From contig CACZTE010000097.1 in the NCBI GenBank assembly GCA_902784045.1, forward strand, positions 1 to 8,874: 8,874 nucleotides of DNA. The letters run 5' to 3'. The notes beneath the pieces were generated by a model. It made no database searches. It saw only the letters and a list, made by a program, of their open reading frames with translations, and had not been told where the DNA came from. The stretch is from an uncultured Eubacterium sp. (lineage in GTDB: Bacteria; Bacillota; Clostridia; Eubacteriales; Eubacteriaceae). This document shows, piece after piece, positions 1-5,518 of the stretch. Each line of letters starts with the position of its first letter. The first letter of the stretch is position 1. The position numbers were made by a program, and so were the translations under genes.

Positions 1-235
1 ATTGCTTATTCAATCTCCTGGGGTATCATACGGACGTGCACGAGGCAATCCAACCTGCATAAATCGAACGGCTGCGAATGGAGGGCCAGCTGACAGGCTC
101 CCCGACGGACGCCTATGGGTCCAAGGAAACTGACGTCATACCAATGCCCTTCTATTCTAACAGCTTTAGCAATGGACCGGTTAGTCCCTTCCGGCTGAAA
201 GGGTTCTAACCACCACAAATATATTATAGGAGAAA
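1..235. other. Gene-less, hairpin-rich segment at the left edge; possible ncRNA or mobile-element end
   Basis: No protein family is recognisable here in any of the six frames. A 70-codon minus-strand frame (6-218) exists but has no ribosome binding site that I can see and matches nothing I know. The + strand can form several helices: 80-87 with 96-103 (one mismatch, one G-T pair), GGTCCA 118-123 with TGGACC 173-178, and a compound hairpin GGTTAG/CTAACC (179-184 with 206-211) continuing into CCCTT/AAGGG (186-190 with 199-203). The last helix begins at the base after the long-range pairing ends, so the two could stack. The segment ends where RadC homology begins (about 230-236). This fits a structured RNA or the terminal part of an inserted element, for example the hairpin end of an IS200/IS605-like unit, but no transposase is visible. 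The identity is inference. Confidence 0.3.
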
Positions 236-247
236 GCGGCGGATTAT

Positions 248-586
248 TTGATGCCCGATATGAAAAAATTGAAGCAGGAAGAGTTTGTCGTTTTGCTTTT
301 GGACAGCAAAAATCATCTCTTTAAAAAAGAGCGCGTCACCAAAAGGACTGTCAATGCCTCGTTGGTTACTCCACGGGAGGTTTTTGCTTTTGCTGTCAGA
401 CAACACGCCACGGGCATTATCGTCGCGCACAATCATCCCTCGGGAGATCCGATGCCAAGCCAGGCCGATAAAGCGGTGACAAAGGAATTAATCGAATCGG
501 GAAAAGTCTTAAACATTCCTCTTTTGGACCATATTATCATCGGCAATGACTATTTTAGTTTTTTGGAAGAAGGGATTCTTTATTAA
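248..586 (+). CDS. radC: RadC-like JAB/MPN-domain protein, 5'-truncated (C-terminal domain only)
   Basis: The product is about 112 residues and covers the conserved C-terminal domain of RadC (JAB/MPN+ fold). It has the JAMM-type metal site H61-N-H63-P-S-G-D-P with S71 and D74, the upstream acidic stretch KQEEF, and the closing DHIIIG motif. Full RadC proteins are about 225 residues and carry an N-terminal helix-hairpin-helix part that is absent here. RadC-like sequence continues upstream of the TTG at 248 (codons reading EKAADYL) but meets an in-frame TAG at 227-229. The possible starts (TTG 248, ATG 251, ATG 260) have only a weak GGCGG before them. The AGGAGA at 228-233 is too distant. This is most simply a radC cut by insertion or rearrangement, perhaps a pseudogene, although stand-alone RadC-domain proteins exist. 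RadC's biochemical role is unsettled in general; the old DNA-repair label is weak. Confidence 0.8.
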   Translation: MMPDMKKLKQEEFVVLLLDSKNHLFKKERVTKRTVNASLVTPREVFAFAVRQHATGIIVAHNHPSGDPMPSQADKAVTKELIESGKVLNIPLLDHIIIGNDYFSFLEEGILY

Positions 587-613
587 AAGACTTCACGGGA
601 ATCTTTATTTTTT
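586..613 (+). terminator. Probable rho-independent terminator after radC
   Basis: AAAGA (586-590) and TTC (592-594) pair with GAA (599-601) and TCTTT (602-606) around an ACGG loop, with C591 bulged. Six T residues follow after one A (608-613). The stem is AT-rich and overlaps the stop codon, so it may be weak. Confidence 0.5.
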
Positions 614-654
614 ATAAGGGTTGCTATTTTTTTGTAACATTTTGTGAAAACAGA

Positions 655-683
655 TTGAAAATAAATGGCATTTGCAATAAAAT
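655..683 (+). promoter_or_regulatory. Candidate sigma-A-type promoter
   Basis: TTGAAA (655-660) and TAAAAT (678-683) are separated by exactly 17 bases. Each box matches the consensus at five of six positions, within an AT-rich stretch. Transcription would start near 690 and would drive the rluA-like gene and the PBP gene. Confidence 0.5.
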
Positions 684-782
684 ATTGAATCATTAACTGT
701 ATTTTAATTTTGGCGGTATATGCGTATTCGGATGAATCAAAGCAAAACAACGTGATTGCGGCGCGTCTTAAACCATCTCGGT

Positions 783-811
783 TTCACCATCCGCGCCTTT
801 CACGGTACAAT
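783..811 (+). promoter_or_regulatory. Second, weaker promoter candidate before the rluA-like gene
   Basis: TTCACC (783-788) and TACAAT (806-811) are separated by 17 bases, with four and five consensus matches. The start would fall near 818, giving a leader of about 70 bases to the GGAGG-associated start region at 886. Confidence 0.3.
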
Positions 812-834
812 CATCGATTATCTTACTGCGGGTT

Positions 835-1812
835 TTGCGCAGCGCATGGCACGTCAAACAGTTTTTTGGAATTCGGAGGCAGTTTATCGAAAATAAAGAG
901 AGCCGTTTAAATATTCGGACTTATTGTTATACGGCAACGCAAAACAGCACGCTTAAGCAGATGCTCATAAATGACTACGCGTATTCCTCAAGACTTTTGA
1001 GAAGAATCGTCAGGGACGGCAATACGCTTATCAACAGTCACGAAGCCTATTTAACCGGTGTTGTAAAACCGGGTGATCTGGTTCGCGTCGTGATGCCGCT
1101 CGAAGCCATCGATGTTTTGCCTGTCCCGGGCGATTTGGACATCATTTATGAGGATAGCGAAATCCTCGTTGCCAATAAAGACGCCGGCGTGGTCACCCAT
1201 CCGACAAAAAGTCACGGAGCCGATACCCTTGCCAACCGCATTGCGTATTATTATGAACAATCGGGGCAATCGGCAAAGATTCGATTTGTCAGCCGTCTGG
1301 ATATGGACACATCGGGACTGGTTGCCGTCGCAAAAAACAAGTACGTTCATCACTATCTGCAGTCTCATCGCGTCATTGACCCGATGCAAAAGGGATATGT
1401 GGCCTTTGTTAACGGCAGAATGCCTGAGTCTGAAGGGACGATTGATCTGCCGATCGGGCTTTCGGATGATACGGGCATCAAACGTGAAGTCCGCGCTGAC
1501 GGCAAACCCTCGATAACGCATTACCGGGTGATTGACGATTTTGAAGCCGGCGCGCAAATGCTGTCGCTTCGTCTGGAAACAGGCAGAACCCACCAGATTC
1601 GCGTGCACCTTGCGCATTGCGGATGTCCGATTATCGGCGATCCCTTATACAACACGCAAAACAATCAAAATTTCGGCATGACGCGGACGGCGCTCCATGC
1701 CAAAAAATTAACACTCTCTTTGCCTAAAGCCGGCGATCTCTCTCTTTCGGCACCGCTGAAAGATGATATGGCCGAATTATATAAAACATTGTCGAAAGGT
1801 AGAAAAGCATGA
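835..1812 (+). CDS. RluA-family RNA pseudouridine synthase
   Basis: This enzyme isomerises specific uridines in rRNA or tRNA to pseudouridine. Numbered from the TTG at 835, residues of about 28-90 look like an S4-type RNA-binding domain (SSRLLRRIVRDGN, then VKPGDLV). The catalytic domain follows: SRLDMDTSG with catalytic D156, then ETGRTHQIRVHL and GDPLYN, and RTALHAKKL near the end. This is the RluA/RluC/RluD family, but the target uridine cannot be read from sequence, so no symbol is given. Where most members have HRLD this one has SRLD. The start is uncertain. TTG 835 lacks a ribosome binding site, while the only strong one, GGAGG at 875-879, sits six bases before an in-frame ATC (886) with no ATG, GTG or TTG nearby. 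The gene ends inside the PBP start (ATGA overlap), implying translational coupling. Confidence 0.9.
   Translation: MRSAWHVKQFFGIRRQFIENKESRLNIRTYCYTATQNSTLKQMLINDYAYSSRLLRRIVRDGNTLINSHEAYLTGVVKPGDLVRVVMPLEAIDVLPVPGDLDIIYEDSEILVANKDAGVVTHPTKSHGADTLANRIAYYYEQSGQSAKIRFVSRLDMDTSGLVAVAKNKYVHHYLQSHRVIDPMQKGYVAFVNGRMPESEGTIDLPIGLSDDTGIKREVRADGKPSITHYRVIDDFEAGAQMLSLRLETGRTHQIRVHLAHCGCPIIGDPLYNTQNNQNFGMTRTALHAKKLTLSLPKAGDLSLSAPLKDDMAELYKTLSKGRKA
875..888 (+). promoter_or_regulatory. Strong ribosome binding site facing an ATC codon
   Basis: GGAGG (875-879) is followed after six bases by ATC (886-888), in frame with the pseudouridine synthase. Starting there would give a 308-residue protein beginning just before the S4-like domain. 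No usual start codon lies at proper distance in that frame. The next in-frame ATG (961) would cut into the domain. ATT at 913 is another unusual option. Confidence 0.35.
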
Positions 1813-4388
1813 GCTTTGAAGAAAACAAAAATAATCAATCGTCAAACATAGAGACGAACGACGCAAGCTCTGAAAACACGGCGGAAAATGTCGGAAGCAC
1901 CATTGAAAACCTGAATGCTCCCGATACGGCCGATCCGGTTTCGGATGCTCCCGTCGAGGATAGCGGTAAGCCGAAATCTTTTTCCTTTGACTCCTTTAAA
2001 GGATTTGAACGAAAAAAAAGCAAACGCGAAATCGCTCAGGAAAAAGCCGCTGAAAAAGCGTCGGAAGAATCCATGGAAGATGCTGCTTCGACGGCGCCTG
2101 AAATTGGAAATGATATCGAAAACTTAGACCCCGTGTCCGAAGACGCCAAAGCCCCCGAAGAAAAAACATCTGATGAGGCAGAAAGCGCGCCAAAAAGAAA
2201 GCGCTTCTTTGGTCTTCCGAAACGTGACAAAAAATCAAATGGACAGGATGACGGTAAGTCTGAAGAATCAACCACTTTAGCTGACACAGATTCGGAAGAT
2301 ATAACAGACGATGCTGCTGCTATTGGCGCGGGCGCCGCCGGTGCCGCTGCAGCTGCCGCCTTGGCCGAGGATGCTGACGGAGATAGTGAACTCGATGATG
2401 CCATTAAAGCGGCGCAAGAAAAAACAGATGTGAAAGATCAAAATAAAAAAACAAAAAGAAGTTTTTTCAAAAAGAAAAACGATAAAGATAGTCCCGGACT
2501 TCCCAAGAAAACGCCCAAAAAGCCAAAAGCATGGCAGATTGTTTTGATTTTGCTGATTTTGGGAATTGTTGCCGGGGGCATCGGTGCCTTTGTGTTTTAT
2601 GAAGCCAACCGCATGGACATTTCCAATTATGAATACACGCAAAAGGCTAAAACACAGGTGCTGTCTTCCGATAATGTCGTCATCGGCGAGCTGTTTTCGC
2701 AAAACAGAACATATGTTCCCTTAACCGCAGTTCCCGAAGATATGAAAAAGGCAATTGTCTCGATTGAGGACTCTCGTTATTACGAACATAACGGTGTTGA
2801 CCTTTTTGGAATTGCGAGATCTTTGGTCTCCAACTTGACAAATCGTTCGGCCACCGGCCAAGGGGCCAGTACCATTACCCAGCAAGTAGCGCGTATTCTT
2901 TTCCTGCCGGACATCTCAACCGAATCATCGTTTATGGATTCGCTTAGCCGAAAATGCAGAGAAATTTCCATTGCCCTTCAGCTTGAAAAGAAATACAGTA
3001 AAGATCAAATTTTGGAAATGTATTTGAATGAGTATTATTTCGGGTCGTCGGCTTACGGAATTCAGGAAGCCGCCAAAACGTATTACGGAAAGGATATTTC
3101 TCAATGTAATTTGGCGGAATGCGCGATGTTAGCCGGGCTTCCGCAAGCCCCCTCGCTTTACGCTCCCAATAACGACTTCCAGGCGGCGAAAACTCGTCAG
3201 GAATATGTGCTTGATCGAATGGTTGAAACCGGTGCGATTACCCGTCAGCAGGCTGATGAGGCAAAAGCGACACCGATTACCATTGTTGATTGGAATCCCA
3301 CGGTGCTCGACCATCAAATCACACCGGGGTATGAAAAATTCGTCGATATGGCTCTTGAGCAATACGCGAAATCTCAAGCGCCCACTGTAATGAAACAACA
3401 GGGCTTGTCTGAAGAAGACGCGATTACACAAATTCGTATTCAGGTGGCCTCCGGCGGTTATGTCCTTCACACAACCATCAATTCGGTCATGCAGTCTCAT
3501 GCGATCAATGTCTCCGAAGGCAACTACCCGCCCGGAAGTGAGGTGACCGATGCGCTGGTCACCGTAGATACAGGCGGAGCGGTTTTGGCTTACTACGGCG
3601 GCAATACACAAGTTGATATGGCCAATACAGCCAGACAGCCGGGGTCTAATATTAAACCATTATATTACAGCGGCGCCATCGAACAAGGACTTTTCGGACC
3701 GTCATCTTATGTCTCGGATTCAGCTCAAACTTACGGCGGCGGTTATACACCTCAAAACTACGACGGCCGTTCGATGGGTAGTCTCAGCATTACCGATGCC
3801 CTGGTTTATTCCCGAAATGTACCATCTGTGTATGTCATGAATACCATGGGTGTTGACAACGCTATGCAGTGGATGCAAAACATGGGCATTACGACAATTG
3901 TTGATGATGACTACCACCTCGCGACGGCAGTCGGCGGGATGACCTACGGTATTAAACCGTTGGATATGGCAGCGGCGTTCAATTGCTTTAATGACGCGGG
4001 CGTTTACAATCAACCGTATTTCATCAACAGCGTGAATAAAGCCAATGGCGAAGCGGTCGTCGAGAAAAGCGGCCTCGGTCTTGACTCGCATCAAGCGATG
4101 AGCGCTGACACTGCTTCAACCATGTGGAATATTTTACGGCAAGTCGTTACACGAGGTACGGCAACTGCCGCGGCCACAGGATATCCCACTGCCGGTAAAA
4201 CCGGGACAACGGATAATGCCGAAGACCTCTGGTTTACAGGAATGACCGGTAATTTAACGACAAGCATTTGGGTCGGTACACCGAATCATGGCGTTGTCGG
4301 CGGTGAAGAAAGTACGATCAACTGTTATCTTTACAGCTCTTATATAAGCGCCCTTGGACGGGATGGCTTAATCGGAGGACTTCAATAA
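1809..4388 (+). CDS. Class A penicillin-binding protein (PBP1A-type transglycosylase/transpeptidase) with long cytoplasmic tail
   Basis: This bifunctional enzyme polymerises lipid II into glycan strands and cross-links them outside the membrane. Residues 1-240 are a highly charged, low-complexity cytoplasmic region rich in Asp, Glu, Lys and Ala, with an Ala/Gly run at about 168-188. One membrane segment follows at about 241-268. The GT51 glycosyltransferase domain shows EDSRYYEHNG (catalytic E320), GASTITQQ (352-359) and the RKCREISIALQLEKKYSK motif. The transpeptidase domain shows S613-N-I-K616, S668-R-N670 and K797-T-G-T-T, so all catalytic motifs are intact. The protein ends at residue 859, soon after the KTG region, with no added C-terminal domain. 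ATG 1809 overlaps the upstream stop by four bases and has AAAGG nine bases upstream. It resembles ponA/mrcA products; the long acidic tail is the unusual part. Confidence 0.95.
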   Translation: MSFEENKNNQSSNIETNDASSENTAENVGSTIENLNAPDTADPVSDAPVEDSGKPKSFSFDSFKGFERKKSKREIAQEKAAEKASEESMEDAASTAPEIGNDIENLDPVSEDAKAPEEKTSDEAESAPKRKRFFGLPKRDKKSNGQDDGKSEESTTLADTDSEDITDDAAAIGAGAAGAAAAAALAEDADGDSELDDAIKAAQEKTDVKDQNKKTKRSFFKKKNDKDSPGLPKKTPKKPKAWQIVLILLILGIVAGGIGAFVFYEANRMDISNYEYTQKAKTQVLSSDNVVIGELFSQNRTYVPLTAVPEDMKKAIVSIEDSRYYEHNGVDLFGIARSLVSNLTNRSATGQGASTITQQVARILFLPDISTESSFMDSLSRKCREISIALQLEKKYSKDQILEMYLNEYYFGSSAYGIQEAAKTYYGKDISQCNLAECAMLAGLPQAPSLYAPNNDFQAAKTRQEYVLDRMVETGAITRQQADEAKATPITIVDWNPTVLDHQITPGYEKFVDMALEQYAKSQAPTVMKQQGLSEEDAITQIRIQVASGGYVLHTTINSVMQSHAINVSEGNYPPGSEVTDALVTVDTGGAVLAYYGGNTQVDMANTARQPGSNIKPLYYSGAIEQGLFGPSSYVSDSAQTYGGGYTPQNYDGRSMGSLSITDALVYSRNVPSVYVMNTMGVDNAMQWMQNMGITTIVDDDYHLATAVGGMTYGIKPLDMAAAFNCFNDAGVYNQPYFINSVNKANGEAVVEKSGLGLDSHQAMSADTASTMWNILRQVVTRGTATAAATGYPTAGKTGTTDNAEDLWFTGMTGNLTTSIWVGTPNHGVVGGEESTINCYLYSSYISALGRDGLIGGLQ

Positions 4389-4423
4389 ACAATCCTTCGT
4401 GAAACTTTAAATGACTGGAGATA

Positions 4424-4480
4424 ATGGCCGGCAATTCCAAGGTTGCCAAAAAAATAAATGAGAACAATCCTTGCTGGTAA
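4424..4480 (+). CDS. Possible 18-residue leader peptide overlapping the terminator
   Basis: ATG 4424 has GGAG three bases upstream, which is closer than ideal. The 18 codons read MAGNSKVAKKINENNPCW and stop at TAA 4478, inside the loop of the terminator at 4464-4498. The arrangement recalls an attenuator leader peptide, but the peptide has no run of one amino acid, only a terminal Cys-Trp. It could equally be chance. Confidence 0.15.
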   Translation: MAGNSKVAKKINENNPCW

Positions 4481-4498
4481 AGGCAAGGATTGTTTTTT
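4464..4498 (+). terminator. Strong rho-independent terminator after the PBP gene
   Basis: ACAATCCTTGC (4464-4474) pairs perfectly with GCAAGGATTGT (4483-4493) around an eight-base loop, and six T residues run from 4493 to 4498. It closes the pseudouridine synthase-PBP unit. Confidence 0.85.
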
Positions 4499-4520
4499 AC
4501 ATAACGCGCCGAAATATGAT
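4490..4520 (+). promoter_or_regulatory. Tentative nth promoter overlapping the terminator
   Basis: TATGAT (4515-4520) is a good -10 candidate (five of six). The best -35 is only TTGTTT (4490-4495) at 19 bases, inside the terminator tail. The gene needs a promoter here because a strong terminator precedes it, but this assignment is weak. Confidence 0.3.
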
Positions 4521-4533
4521 TGTCTGTCGGCGC
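4506..4533 (+). repeat. GC-rich inverted repeat in the nth leader
   Basis: GCGCCGA (4506-4512) and TCGGCGC (4527-4533) are perfect seven-base inverted repeats with 14 bases between, containing the candidate -10 TATGAT. The right arm ends five bases before the ribosome binding site GGAG (4539-4542). It could be an operator, or a hairpin near the start of the message. Confidence 0.45.
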
Positions 4534-4549
4534 AAAGCGGAGAATAACC

Positions 4550-5242
4550 ATGAACAAACACACACGAATCGAAGCCCTGGATATATTGGATCGTTATTAC
4601 GGAGAGGAAAAATGCGGTTTGGATTTTAATACGCCTTTCGAATGTCTGATTGCCACCATGCTGTCCGCGCAATGTACTGATGTCAGAGTGAATATTGTTA
4701 CATCGGAGTTATTTAAGACGTACAATACACCTGAGATGTTTTTGACACTAAATGAAAGCGAATTGAAAGAGAAAATTAAAACCTGCGGTCTGGCAAACAG
4801 CAAAGCGAAAAATATCCTTTTAACCTGTCATCAACTTCTTGAAGAGCATGGCGGAGAGGTTCCCGACACCATGGAAGAGCTGACTGCTCTGCCCGGTGTC
4901 GGGCGTAAAACGGCAAACGTTGTTTTAAGCAACGCTTTCGGTGTACCTGCAATCGCTGTCGATACCCATGTATTCCGAGTATCAAGAAAGCTCGGGCTTG
5001 CCAGAGGTAATAATGTTTTGCAGGTTGAACAATCCCTGATGAAAAACGTGCCGAAGGACAGATGGTCCCGTACCCATCATGAGTTGATCTGGCACGGGCG
5101 AAAAATATGTTCGGCAAGAAATCCAAAATGCGGTGTTTGCCCGTTAAACACTTTGTGTGAAGACTATCTCAAACGTCAAAAATCAGTCAAGAAGAAAACC
5201 GAATTGAAAAAATCCGTTTCAGAGTCAGATTCATCCCTTTAG
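4550..5242 (+). CDS. nth: Endonuclease III (DNA glycosylase/AP lyase)
   Basis: Nth removes oxidised pyrimidines from DNA and nicks the resulting abasic site, starting base-excision repair. The 230-residue product has the helix-hairpin-helix LPGVGRKTANVV with the Schiff-base lysine K120, then the catalytic D138 in VDTHVFR. The C-terminal [4Fe-4S] cluster motif is C187-x6-C194-x2-C197-x5-C203. These positions coincide with those of E. coli Nth. About 25 residues of lysine- and serine-rich tail follow the cluster, more than in E. coli. ATG 4550 was chosen over the upstream TTG 4520 because GGAGAA (4539-4544) lies seven bases before it after the GGAG core, and the family starts there. It is probably expressed alone: a terminator precedes it, and a gap of more than 200 bases plus a new promoter follow. 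Confidence 0.97.
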   Translation: MNKHTRIEALDILDRYYGEEKCGLDFNTPFECLIATMLSAQCTDVRVNIVTSELFKTYNTPEMFLTLNESELKEKIKTCGLANSKAKNILLTCHQLLEEHGGEVPDTMEELTALPGVGRKTANVVLSNAFGVPAIAVDTHVFRVSRKLGLARGNNVLQVEQSLMKNVPKDRWSRTHHELIWHGRKICSARNPKCGVCPLNTLCEDYLKRQKSVKKKTELKKSVSESDSSL

Positions 5243-5448
5243 GACAGTCAAATGGGAATCCTCTCGGGCATTAAATATCGAGTGGTTAACTTTTGACACA
5301 TCACCGATTGATATGAAAAACAGATCAAAGCTCTCCTGTGTGTCGTCAACGGCCGAAATAATAAAATCCCAGGCTTTTTAAAGCCGAAGACAGAAAATGA
5401 GAAACAATAATTCGCTATTTTATTTTTGCGAAATGAAGCATATCTGCC
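5243..5448. other. Intergenic gap between nth and the tig promoter; no convincing gene
   Basis: No recognised protein or RNA lies here. A short inverted repeat GGCTTT/AAAGCC (5372-5377 and 5380-5385) lacks a T tract on the + strand. On the minus strand it is followed by a T-rich stretch. A minus-strand frame of 48 codons (5377 to 5231) is open but has no usual start near its beginning. No clear terminator for nth was found. Confidence 0.4.
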
Positions 5449-5477
5449 TTGAATGAAAAAAACCCCTATGTTACAAT
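5449..5477 (+). promoter_or_regulatory. Promoter of the tig-clpP-clpX operon
   Basis: TTGAAT (5449-5454) and TACAAT (5472-5477) are separated by 17 bases, and TGT directly before the -10 box makes an extended -10. Transcription would begin near 5484, leaving about 35 bases before the tig start. I saw no CtsR-type or CIRCE-type operator nearby. Confidence 0.7.
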
Positions 5478-5518
5478 ATTAAAATTGATAAGAATATCGT
5501 AAAGTTTTGGAGGAATTT

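Larger units (their letters stand above)
587..885. other. Intergenic leader between radC and the rluA-like gene
   Basis: After the terminator, bases 614-720 are very AT-rich and contain a good promoter candidate. Bases 720-885 are richer in GC and contain a second promoter candidate and a 46-codon open frame (756-896) with no recognisable homology. No RNA gene was recognised. If the first promoter is used, the rluA-like transcript has a leader of nearly 200 bases. Confidence 0.5.

Noticed and set aside
6..218. A 70-codon minus-strand ORF at the left edge
   Set aside because: It has no visible ribosome binding site or recognisable motif and coincides with the hairpin-rich segment; treated as chance.
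1..235. tmRNA, RNase P RNA or group II intron as the identity of the left-edge structured segment
   Set aside because: The CCACCA near 210 suggested tmRNA, but no tag peptide codons or T-arm were found. I also found no RNase P core motif and no intron domain V.
753..755. TGA read as an amino acid (recoding) in the leader ORF
   Set aside because: TGA ends at least two genuine genes here (the rluA-like gene and tig), and no selenocysteine-type element was seen.
1051..1617. A 188-codon minus-strand ORF inside the pseudouridine synthase gene
   Set aside because: It lies wholly antisense to a clear RluA-family gene and shows no family features.
2277..2702. Antisense ORF in the PBP tail region, and other long frames opposite the PBP gene
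   Set aside because: These mirror the low-complexity coding of the PBP tail and lack start signals.
5293..5317. TTGACA at 5293-5298 as a promoter
   Set aside because: The only -10-like box (TATGAA, 5312-5317) is 13 bases away, too close to be functional.
5412..5434. TTCGC/GCGAA pairing in the tig leader as a terminator
   Set aside because: Only five pairs with a long AT loop and no following T tract.
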